Positions 1 through 6,279 of a stretch of 64,000 bases of DNA are shown piece after piece. The stretch is from Planctomycetaceae bacterium. Lineage in GTDB: Bacteria; Planctomycetota; Planctomycetia; Pirellulales; PNKZ01. A program made the position numbers and the translations under genes. The notes below the pieces were generated by a model. That model was not told where the DNA came from and did no database searches. It was given only the letters and a program-made list of their open reading frames with translations. The number at the start of each line of letters is the position of its first letter. Within the stretch, counting starts at the first letter, position 1. The stretch lies in the NCBI GenBank assembly GCA_016793115.1, contig JAEUIN010000218.1:1-64000 (forward strand), read 5' to 3'.

Positions 1-140
1 CCCCCCCACCCCCCCCCCCCTTCTCTTACAAAACCTGCCCACGGGGGTGCGGCAACCCCCCCACTACCCGGGTGTTGGGGGGTGGGGGGCCCCCCCCCGG
101 GGGCCGCGGGCCCCCCCCCCCCCCCCCCGCGCCCCGCTTG
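1..140. repeat. Homopolymer-rich low-complexity window start
   Basis: Nearly all of this stretch is runs of C or G, with a short ordinary-looking island at about 21-70. Nothing else in the window resembles it. It is most likely a contig end or sequencing/assembly artefact rather than biology. No gene is called in it. Confidence 0.7.
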
Positions 141-263
141 CGTTTGTGCGCGGCACCCCGCTAAATTTCCGTGTCGCGGCGCAAGCCCGCTAGGCCGCTT
201 GCCGCGGCGTCGAAGAGTTCGTCGCCGCCGATGAAGCGACTTGACGCAGTGCGGAGCGACGGG

Positions 264-710
264 ATGTCCGAACACGATCTCTTTTTGGTTCACCTCGTCG
301 CGACGGCGTACATGGTCGGCGTCATTTGGTTCGTGCAGATCGTGCACTATCCGCTGATGCTCGAGGTCGGTGACGCCGCGTTTTGCCGCTACTCTCGGCT
401 GCATCAATCGCGCACGTCCTACGTCGTCGGTCCGCCGATGCTCATCGAAGCGCTTTCGGGTCTCGCGTTGATCGCCTGGTCGCCGATCCTTCGCACGTCG
501 CCGGCGTTCTACGTTTCGCTCGCGCTGTTGACGCTCGTGTGGTTATCGACCGCGTTTTGGCAGGTTCCGCTGCATAAGTCATTTCTCCAATCATGCGATC
601 GCAACGCCGTCGAGCGGCTCGTTCGCACCAATTGGATCCGAACGATCGCCTGGACCGGGCGAGCCGCGCTAATCGTCGGAATAGGGCTTGGCGATTTCGC
701 TCGCGGCTAG
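264..710 (+). CDS. Small four-helix membrane protein, family not recognised
   Basis: The product is 148 residues from ATG 264, chosen because GGAG lies 7 bases upstream. GTG 171 and ATG 231 are open in the same frame but would only add an Arg/Ala/Pro-rich tail. Four hydrophobic segments are visible at about residues 7-27, 54-72, 81-100 and 126-143. The motif IVHYPLM follows the first helix, and an Arg/His-rich loop (about 42-50) lies before the second. The layout suggests an inner-membrane protein, but I cannot name a family or substrate. The next gene converges on it from the minus strand, so it appears to stand alone. A degenerate copy of the window's CCGGTGGT-type palindrome lies just after the stop. 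Confidence 0.75.
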   Translation: MSEHDLFLVHLVATAYMVGVIWFVQIVHYPLMLEVGDAAFCRYSRLHQSRTSYVVGPPMLIEALSGLALIAWSPILRTSPAFYVSLALLTLVWLSTAFWQVPLHKSFLQSCDRNAVERLVRTNWIRTIAWTGRAALIVGIGLGDFARG

Positions 711-717
711 CCGCGCG

Positions 718-772
718 GCATCGGCCTCCGGTCGCGACCACCGGCTGCCGGTCGCGGCCCCGCCGGGTTCTC
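718..772. repeat. Degenerate copy of the CCGGTGGT/GGCCTC palindromic repeat
   Basis: The segment reads ATCGGCCTCCGG, then ACCACCGG, then CCGCCGGGTTC. This is the same order as the right-hand end of the composite palindromic element at 1805-2038, but with several substitutions. It lies between the convergent 3' ends of the genes at 264-710 and 819-1598. Confidence 0.5.
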
Positions 773-818
773 GGCTCGCGTGAAACGCCGCAGCCGTCGT
801 TCCCCAAACCTTCTCGCG

Positions 819-1598
819 CTACTCTTTCGCACCGAACTTCGCGAGGATCTCCTTCCACGGCAGCATCGTCTCGAGCGGGATCGGTTCGCCCGTCAGTTCG
901 TCCCACTTCGCGCGCTGCTCCTCGGTCAACAGCTTCAGCGCTCTCGTGTCGGCCAACTTGCGGGCCACGATCAAGCGCCCGATCGCGAGCGGCGTCACCT
1001 TCTGCTTGCCGGTCTTCAAGCCGTCGAACTTCGTGCGCAGTCCGTCGCCGAGCGCCTTCATGCTCGCGCGCTGCTCTTCGGTCAGTTCGAGCCGTGCCGC
1101 GACGTCGTCTTTCAAGAAGGCCTGCACGCCCTGCAATTGCAGTTCCACCTGCTCCCACCGCGCCCGCTGGTCGGGCTTCAAGATCGCAAAGATTTTTTCG
1201 CGATACACCGGGGCGAGTTCCTTCAGCGCGTTGTCGAGCGCCGGGCCTTGCTCCCCTTCCGGCCGCACGATGATCGTCGCGCCGATGTTGAGAATCTCGG
1301 CGTAGAAGTGGTCGCTGATCTCCTTCACCTTCGCCGTCTGCGCTTCGTCGAGCTTAAGCAGCTTCACAAAGGCTTGCAGCACGGAGTCGATCGTCATGAT
1401 CGCGAAGACCAACAGCGCGATGCCGAGCCCTTGCAGAACCGTGACGGTGACGTTGACCATTCCCTTGGCGATCATCTCCTCGGCCCTCGTGGGCGGGGCG
1501 GCCCGTCCTTGCGCGAACGAGCGCAGCAGGTCGGGCGACGAGAACGTTCCGAACCCGACGGCGAGGCGCCGGACAAAGCTGCGGCGAGGAAGCGACAT
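819..1598 (-). CDS. Secreted Spy/LTXXQ-like protein with N-terminal membrane anchor
   Basis: The product is 259 residues. The start at 1598 is set by a GGAGG ribosome site 7 bases upstream; the frame is open further but without a better start. The N-terminus is Arg-rich (RRSFVRRLAVGFG), which resembles a Tat-type signal. A hydrophobic helix follows at about residues 46-66. The rest is helical and charged, with three evenly styled LxEEQ/LDEAQ motifs (LDEAQTAKVKEI, LTEEQRASM, LTEEQRAKW). These recall the LTXXQ repeats of Spy/CpxP periplasmic proteins. A cell-envelope chaperone or stress role is inferred from that similarity only. The last motif lies near the C-terminus (TGEPIPLE). It has no operon partner: the neighbours are a convergent gene and a repeat-rich gap. 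Confidence 0.8.
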   Translation of the reverse strand: MSLPRRSFVRRLAVGFGTFSSPDLLRSFAQGRAAPPTRAEEMIAKGMVNVTVTVLQGLGIALLVFAIMTIDSVLQAFVKLLKLDEAQTAKVKEISDHFYAEILNIGATIIVRPEGEQGPALDNALKELAPVYREKIFAILKPDQRARWEQVELQLQGVQAFLKDDVAARLELTEEQRASMKALGDGLRTKFDGLKTGKQKVTPLAIGRLIVARKLADTRALKLLTEEQRAKWDELTGEPIPLETMLPWKEILAKFGAKE

Positions 1599-1804
1599 GC
1601 TCGAACCTCCGCGGAGTTTCGCGTCTTGAAAGAAGTACCCGTTCCGGCGAGGGGTAGTGTAACGGCCGCCGGCGGCGAAAGGCAAAAACGGGCCTTATCG
1701 TTTCCAGGCTCGTCAGGGGGCGACGCTCCCGTAGGCAACGCCCGCGGAGGGCGTTCTCGACAGGTCGGAGACTGCGCTTTCGCGATCGATGCCGGTCGGC
1801 TCCT

Positions 1805-2038
1805 CGTCCCGGAGGGACGGAAAGAAATTAGCCGGTGGTCGAGGCCGGCAGGCCGACACCACCGGTTGTCGAGCGCACAACACGACCGGGCATCCCGGAG
1901 GGATGCCGAGACGGTGACCTTGACGCGTATGATCTTGGCATCCCTCCGGGATGCCTTTCGTGTGATTCCTGCGGTTACCGGTGGTATCGGCCTCCGGCCT
2001 CAACCACCGGCTACTTTCTTCGAACCCTCCGGGTTCGC
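1805..2038. repeat. Composite mirrored palindromic element, copy A
   Basis: Six short inverted repeats are arranged symmetrically around about 1922. They are GTCCCGGAGGGAC (1805-1819), CCGGTGGTCGAGGCC...CCACCGG (1832-1865) and GGCATCCCGGAGGGATGCC (1889-1907). Their mirror forms follow at 1937-1955, 1978-2011 and 2022-2038. Each unit can form its own hairpin, and the whole can fold as one large cruciform. An almost identical architecture lies at 3753-3989, on the other side of the DUF1501 gene. Confidence 0.85.
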
Positions 2039-2073
2039 GGCCCGTCAACTCTGACGCTGCGATTTGACAAAGT

Positions 2074-2103
2074 TTGACGGCCCCTGCTCTTTCCGCCGAC
2101 AAT
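2074..2103 (+). promoter_or_regulatory. Possible sigma70-type promoter for the DUF1501 gene
   Basis: TTGACG (2074-2079), an 18-base spacer and GACAAT (2098-2103). An alternative -35, TTGACA, lies at 2064-2069. The implied leader is about 100 bases. This is weak evidence because the -10 is a poor match at its first base and a single motif pair can arise by chance. Confidence 0.3.
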
Positions 2104-2206
2104 GTTTCGGAGGGCGTTTTGATTCTCGCGCGGAGCTGAGAGCCGTTTTCATGGCTCTAGAGCGTCTCCGCTCGCTACAGTCTTCTGAAACCCGCTTCAG
2201 GTACGC

Positions 2207-3709
2207 ATGATGCTGCCTCTCTTCGGATCGCGGAAAACTTTGTGCGACGGACTTGCGCGCCGCGATCTGTTGCAGATCGGCGGGCTCGGAGCGCTCGGGC
2301 TCACGCTCGGCGATGCGCTGCGGCTCAAGGAAGCCCAAGCGGCGGCGACCTCGCCCGCCGGCGGGTTCGGCCGCGCCAAGGCTTGCATCTTGTTGTTTCC
2401 GTTCGGCTCCCCGCCGCAGCACGAGACGTTCGATCCCAAGCCCGACGCGCCGCGCGAGATTCAAGGCACCTACGGCGACACGGCGACGAGCGTCGCCGGC
2501 GTGCGCATCTGCGAAGGCTTGCCGAAGACCGCGCAGGTTATGGATCGCTTCACCATCGTGCGCTCGATGACGCATCCCTACCCGGTGCACGGCGTGGCCT
2601 ACGCGCTCACCGGCATGCCCACCTACACGCCGGCCATCGAAGCGAACCCGCGGGCAAAGGAACACTATCCGTTTCTCGGTTCGGCCGTCGACTACCTGGA
2701 GCGGAAGCGCGGCGGCGCGGCGCTCTCGAGCGTGCCGCGCAATATGGGTTTGCCGTGGCGCTTCGGTTCGAAGAGTTCGCTGCCGACGTTGGCCGGCCCT
2801 TACGCGGCGTTTCTCGGCGACGCCTACGATCCGATCTGGACCGACTTCACCGGTCGCGGCAGCAAGGTGGTGCCGAAGCTCACCGATAACCAAACGGCCG
2901 AGGTGCGCGACCCGTTTGCCGGCTTACTCCCCGGCGGTAAGTTTCGGCTCGATAGCGGCGAGCTCGCGGCCGACGTGTCGCTCGAACGGCTCGGCTTGCG
3001 GCGCTCGCTCACCGGGCAATTCGATCAGGCCCGGCAGTGGCTCGATCGCTCGCCCGACGTGGCGAACTTCGACGAACATCGCCGGCTGGCGATGTCGCTG
3101 CTCACGACCAACGGCGTGCGCGACGCGCTCGACGTCGATCGCGAACCGGCCGCGGTCCGGGAGCGCTTCGGGCAAACGTTGTTCGGGCAGTCGTGCCTCG
3201 CGGCCCGCCGGCTCGTCGAGGCGGGCGTGCGGTTCGTGTCCGTGTTTTGGGATCCGTTCGAGCCGTTCGGCGGCTCCTGCTGGGACACCCACGCCAACCA
3301 CTTCCCGCGGTTGAAAGATTATCTGCTGCCGGTGTTCGACGAAGCCTATTCGGCGCTCTTGCTCGATCTTGACGAGCGCGGCTTGCTCGACGAGACGTTC
3401 GTGCTCTGCGTGAGCGAGCATGGGCGGACGCCGCAGATCGACTCGAAGCCGAAAGGGGCCGGCCGGCACCATTGGTCGCGCGTCTATTCGGCGACGCTCG
3501 CCGGCGGCGGCACGCCGCGCGGCAAGGTCGTCGGCCGCAGCGACGCTCACGGCGGCGACGTCGCCGAGACGCCCGTTTCGCCGAAAGACCTGTTGGCGAC
3601 GACGCTCCATTTGCTCGGCATCGACGCCCACACGACGGTGCCCGATCGCGCCGGCCGCCCGGTCTTAGTCGCCGGCGACGGCCAAGTGCGCCGCGAGTTG
3701 ATCGCGTAG
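2207..3709 (+). CDS. DUF1501 domain-containing Tat-exported protein
   Basis: The product is 500 residues, usual for planctomycete DUF1501 proteins. A Tat-like signal, ARRDLLQIGG followed by a Gly/Leu-rich stretch, starts at about residue 17. The family's hallmarks are present: a DTHANHF block near residue 359 and SEHGRTPQ near 404, followed by GRHHWSR and a GGGTPRG turn. DUF1501 belongs to the alkaline-phosphatase/sulfatase-like fold, but its substrate is unknown. In planctomycetes it usually sits beside a DUF1549/DUF1553 cytochrome-type gene. Here no such partner is adjacent, and the gene stands alone between two near-identical composite palindromic elements. ATG 2207 is followed at once by a second ATG at 2210, and either could be used. 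Confidence 0.92.
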   Translation: MMLPLFGSRKTLCDGLARRDLLQIGGLGALGLTLGDALRLKEAQAAATSPAGGFGRAKACILLFPFGSPPQHETFDPKPDAPREIQGTYGDTATSVAGVRICEGLPKTAQVMDRFTIVRSMTHPYPVHGVAYALTGMPTYTPAIEANPRAKEHYPFLGSAVDYLERKRGGAALSSVPRNMGLPWRFGSKSSLPTLAGPYAAFLGDAYDPIWTDFTGRGSKVVPKLTDNQTAEVRDPFAGLLPGGKFRLDSGELAADVSLERLGLRRSLTGQFDQARQWLDRSPDVANFDEHRRLAMSLLTTNGVRDALDVDREPAAVRERFGQTLFGQSCLAARRLVEAGVRFVSVFWDPFEPFGGSCWDTHANHFPRLKDYLLPVFDEAYSALLLDLDERGLLDETFVLCVSEHGRTPQIDSKPKGAGRHHWSRVYSATLAGGGTPRGKVVGRSDAHGGDVAETPVSPKDLLATTLHLLGIDAHTTVPDRAGRPVLVAGDGQVRRELIA

Positions 3710-3752
3710 CGACGCCGCGAATGAACGCGACGTTCGCGCTGCGGCGTCTCAG

Positions 3753-3989
3753 GAACCCGGAGGGTTCTCAGATAGTAGCCGGTGGTTGAGGCCGAAGGCC
3801 GACACCACCGGACAACGAAGTAAAGAGCGAACGGGCATCCCGGAGGGATGCCAAGAACGTGTGCGTTGGCGCAGTCGCGCCCTCTCGGCATCCCTCCGGG
3901 ATGCCCCGTCCGTTTCGCAAACGGCAACCGGTGGTGTCGGCCTGTCGGCCTCGACCACCGGCTAATGGCTTGCCGTCCCTCCGAGACGG
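3753..3989. repeat. Composite mirrored palindromic element, copy B
   Basis: It has the same unit order as the copy at 1805-2038. The units are GAACCCGGAGGGTTC (3753-3767), CCGGTGGTTGAGGCC...CCACCGG (3779-3811) and GGCATCCCGGAGGGATGCC (3834-3852). The mirror GGCATCCCTCCGGGATGCC lies at 3887-3905, the mirrored CCGGTGGTGTCGG...CCACCGG at 3928-3961, and CCGTCCCTCCGAGACGG at 3973-3989. The symmetry centre is about 3870. It fills the 295-bp gap between the convergent DUF1501 and membrane-protein genes and may also block read-through. Confidence 0.85.
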
Positions 3990-4004
3990 ACTCTCAGCGT
4001 CGCG

Positions 4005-5840
4005 TTATGTTTGCTGCGGTTCGGGCGCGGCGTCGTCGAGCGGCACCGTGGCCGGTTTGGGGCGGCGGGCGAGGCTGATACCGACGGCGGCGGCGAACAG
4101 CGCGAGACCGGCGACAAGGGCGTCGAGGCCGGCCACGTAGAGTTTCGCCCAGCGATAGCCGCGGATGCCGAACACTCCGACCATGCGGAACAAGATGGCC
4201 AGCGCCGTGTAACGCAAGAGCTTGTCGTTGAGCAACACGCTCGCGGAGAACGTCGCCAGGAAGAGGCAGGGCAAATACCAGGGCACGATCCAGTCGGGGA
4301 CTTCGAGGAGAATTCCGGTGCGGCCGCGGGTGTATTGGTTCACGAGCGCCACGACGATCATCGCGACCGAGGCGACGCGAAACGACAGGGACGCTTCGCT
4401 CGTGATCCGCCACGCCAACAGCCAGAACAGGCCGATCAGCAAGTGGTAGCCGAGAATCATCTCCGGAAAGCCGGGATGGCGGGCCCCTTCGACGACGACG
4501 AACGCCGTGAGGCTGAGCGCGCCGGCGAGTCCTTTGGCGGCTTCGCCGCGGAGCATGGCCCGACCGAGCAAGAGCAGGCCGGCGATCAACAGCGGCCACG
4601 ACATCATCACCGCCGGCGGGTCGAAGAGCGACGTCGAATCGCGGCCGACGAACGTCGCCGTGACGACCGCGGCGTTGAAGCCGAGGAAGGCCCGCGGCAC
4701 GCGGGCGATCGCCGCCGCGCCGTAGAACGCGCCGACGGCGATGAGCACCGCGAGCGGCGGCAGCATGCCGGTCGCCGCGCGGAATTGGTCGAGAAACGCC
4801 TGTTGGGCCGCGTCGTCGCCGGAGTGGAGAAACGAGGTGGCGGCGGCGAAGGCGGGGAGCATCAGGGCCATGTTCGTCGGCAGGCGGCTCCGCGTATGGC
4901 GTCGGCCGGCGAGAAACAAGACGGCGAGCGCGAGCCAGAGCGGAGCCAAGAAATAGGGATCGAAGATCGATTCGTGCTCGCCGACCACGTGAAACGATTC
5001 ACAGAGAAAGTAGGCGCGGCCGCAGACGAAGAGCACGAGCGGCGCGAAGATCGCGAGCGGATACCACGGGAAGCGCCACGGAGTCCCGTTTTGCGACACG
5101 TAGGCCGGCCCGCCGAGGATGGCCGGAACAAGCGTGAGCAAAATCGCCGCGGCGACCGTTGCGAAACCGAACAGCAACCACTGCAAGCGCAGGTCGGCCG
5201 CCTCGACGGCAAATTGTTGCACGGCGATCGGGTAGAGAAAAAAGAGCGACATCAGCCCGTGATACGGCAAGCGGTAACCGAGCGGCAACCGCATGCGGAG
5301 GCCGAACACCAGCGCTTCGGCGACGGCCGCGGCGAACAGCGCGCCGCCGAGCGACCACAGCGGGCCGGTTTTCGGATCGGCCTGCAGCGGGTTGTCGAGC
5401 GCGAGGCTCACCATGGTGAGCAGCAGCACGGCGAGCAGGCCGAGCATTCGCAAATCTTCCCACAGCACGCCGAGTTTGCGGAGCACGCAGGCCGTGCCGC
5501 CGAGCAGCAGCACATAGCCGGCGAGGCTCAAGGCCAACGCCGGGAGTCGGCCGGGCATCGCCTCGGCCGGGAAAGAAACGAACAAGCCGTAGACGATGAA
5601 CGCGGCGCTGACGACATACAGCGGGTTGTGCGTGGCGAGGTAGCGCGTGAGCGGCCAAGGTTCGCGGGGCGGTTCGTCGGAGGGCGCTGCGACGATTTCG
5701 ACGATCGGCTCGGCCGCCGGCTCCGTCGTTGGTGCAGTCGTTAGTGCGGTCGCCTCGTCGCTGCTTTCACTTGTCGTGTCGGCGGGGAGAGAGGGAGCGT
5801 TCGAGGCGTCGTCGGGTTGCGGCCGTTCTTCGGAGCACAT
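4005..5840 (-). CDS. Large polytopic membrane protein, family not recognised
   Basis: The product is 611 residues. The start at 5840 is backed by AAGGAA 8 bases upstream. The first ~75 residues are acidic and rich in Ser, Thr, Pro and Ala (probably disordered and cytoplasmic). They end in PWPLTRYLATHNPLY, after which hydrophobic helices run almost without a break to the C-terminus; I count roughly fifteen. Loop motifs include CESFHVVGEHESIFD (around 270-285), GYHLLIGLFW and RTGILLEVPDW. The C-terminus is a short Pro/Gln tail. No transporter, channel or enzyme signature is evident, so the function is unknown. It appears monocistronic, convergent with the DUF1501 gene. Confidence 0.8.
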   Translation of the reverse strand: MCSEERPQPDDASNAPSLPADTTSESSDEATALTTAPTTEPAAEPIVEIVAAPSDEPPREPWPLTRYLATHNPLYVVSAAFIVYGLFVSFPAEAMPGRLPALALSLAGYVLLLGGTACVLRKLGVLWEDLRMLGLLAVLLLTMVSLALDNPLQADPKTGPLWSLGGALFAAAVAEALVFGLRMRLPLGYRLPYHGLMSLFFLYPIAVQQFAVEAADLRLQWLLFGFATVAAAILLTLVPAILGGPAYVSQNGTPWRFPWYPLAIFAPLVLFVCGRAYFLCESFHVVGEHESIFDPYFLAPLWLALAVLFLAGRRHTRSRLPTNMALMLPAFAAATSFLHSGDDAAQQAFLDQFRAATGMLPPLAVLIAVGAFYGAAAIARVPRAFLGFNAAVVTATFVGRDSTSLFDPPAVMMSWPLLIAGLLLLGRAMLRGEAAKGLAGALSLTAFVVVEGARHPGFPEMILGYHLLIGLFWLLAWRITSEASLSFRVASVAMIVVALVNQYTRGRTGILLEVPDWIVPWYLPCLFLATFSASVLLNDKLLRYTALAILFRMVGVFGIRGYRWAKLYVAGLDALVAGLALFAAAVGISLARRPKPATVPLDDAAPEPQQT

Positions 5841-6116
5841 GCGGCGTTCCTTTCGCTTAACGGCCGCAAGGCCGAGTCGCGAGCCTGCGGACGTCGGGTC
5901 GTTCCGTTGACCGCGTACGTCTCATTCTCGGACTCGGCCGCGTGCGGCATCTGCCCCGCGGCGAAAGGTTGCACGTCGTGCGCCGCCGACGAAGAGTGCG
6001 CGAGATTCTCAGAATGAGCCCGACGCGGGTTTGAGGGATCGCGTCATTCGCGGCGCGGCGTTCGTTTTGGGGTGGAACGGTGGAGTGGAAGAACGGTGGA
6101 CGAGAGGTTTGGCCGC

Positions 6117-6141
6117 GTGGGCCTCGCTGTGCTCGACCCAC
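6117..6141. repeat. GTGGGcctcgctgtgctcgaCCCAC dispersed palindromic repeat
   Basis: This is a 25-base inverted repeat with arms GTGGG and CCCAC around an inner CTCG/CGAG, followed by CCTACTT. The same sequence with one base change (ctgcg for ctgtg) recurs at 13338-13362, and a diverged form lies at 15542-15587. Confidence 0.7.
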
Positions 6142-6191
6142 CCTACTTGGACGTCGCGGACGCGGAGTGCGCCGCCGGCCAAATTAGAAGT

Positions 6192-6220
6192 TCGACAGCG
6201 TGCGGTCGGCGCGTTATTAT
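6192..6220 (+). promoter_or_regulatory. Putative sigma70-type promoter
   Basis: TCGACA (6192-6197, 5 of 6 matches), a 17-base spacer and TATTAT (6215-6220, 5 of 6). The start codon is 60 bases downstream at 6280. This placement supports the internal ATG 6280 as the true start of the following gene. Confidence 0.5.
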
Positions 6221-6279
6221 CCGTCGCGCACATCTTCTCTTGTTCGCCCTTCATCTCTCTTCGCACTCGAGGTTCGCCG

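Larger units (their letters stand above)
1599..2206. other. 608-bp gene-free region carrying a composite palindromic element
   Basis: This region separates the divergent Spy-like and DUF1501 genes. It holds a palindrome AACGCCC/GGGCGTT at 1737-1755, the mirrored composite element at 1805-2038, and a possible promoter near 2074-2103. I see no credible gene; the open frames here are repeat-derived. Confidence 0.7.
5841..6279. other. 439-bp divergent intergenic region
   Basis: This region separates the divergent 4005-5840 and 6280-8703 genes. It holds a GTGGG...CCCAC palindromic repeat (6117-6141) and a good promoter match (6192-6220). I see no supportable gene; the short open frames are Arg/Pro-rich and lack ribosome sites. 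Confidence 0.6.

Noticed and set aside
1805..3989. CRISPR array made of the GGCATCCC/CCGGTGGT palindromes
   Set aside because: The units are different palindromes in mirrored order with unequal gaps. There is no uniform direct repeat with unique spacers, and no cas gene is present.
4011..5744. 577-codon open frame on the plus strand opposite the polytopic membrane protein
   Set aside because: Its translation is extremely rich in Arg, Glu, His and Gln. It is an artefact of high-GC codon use opposite a hydrophobic gene that has a good ribosome site.
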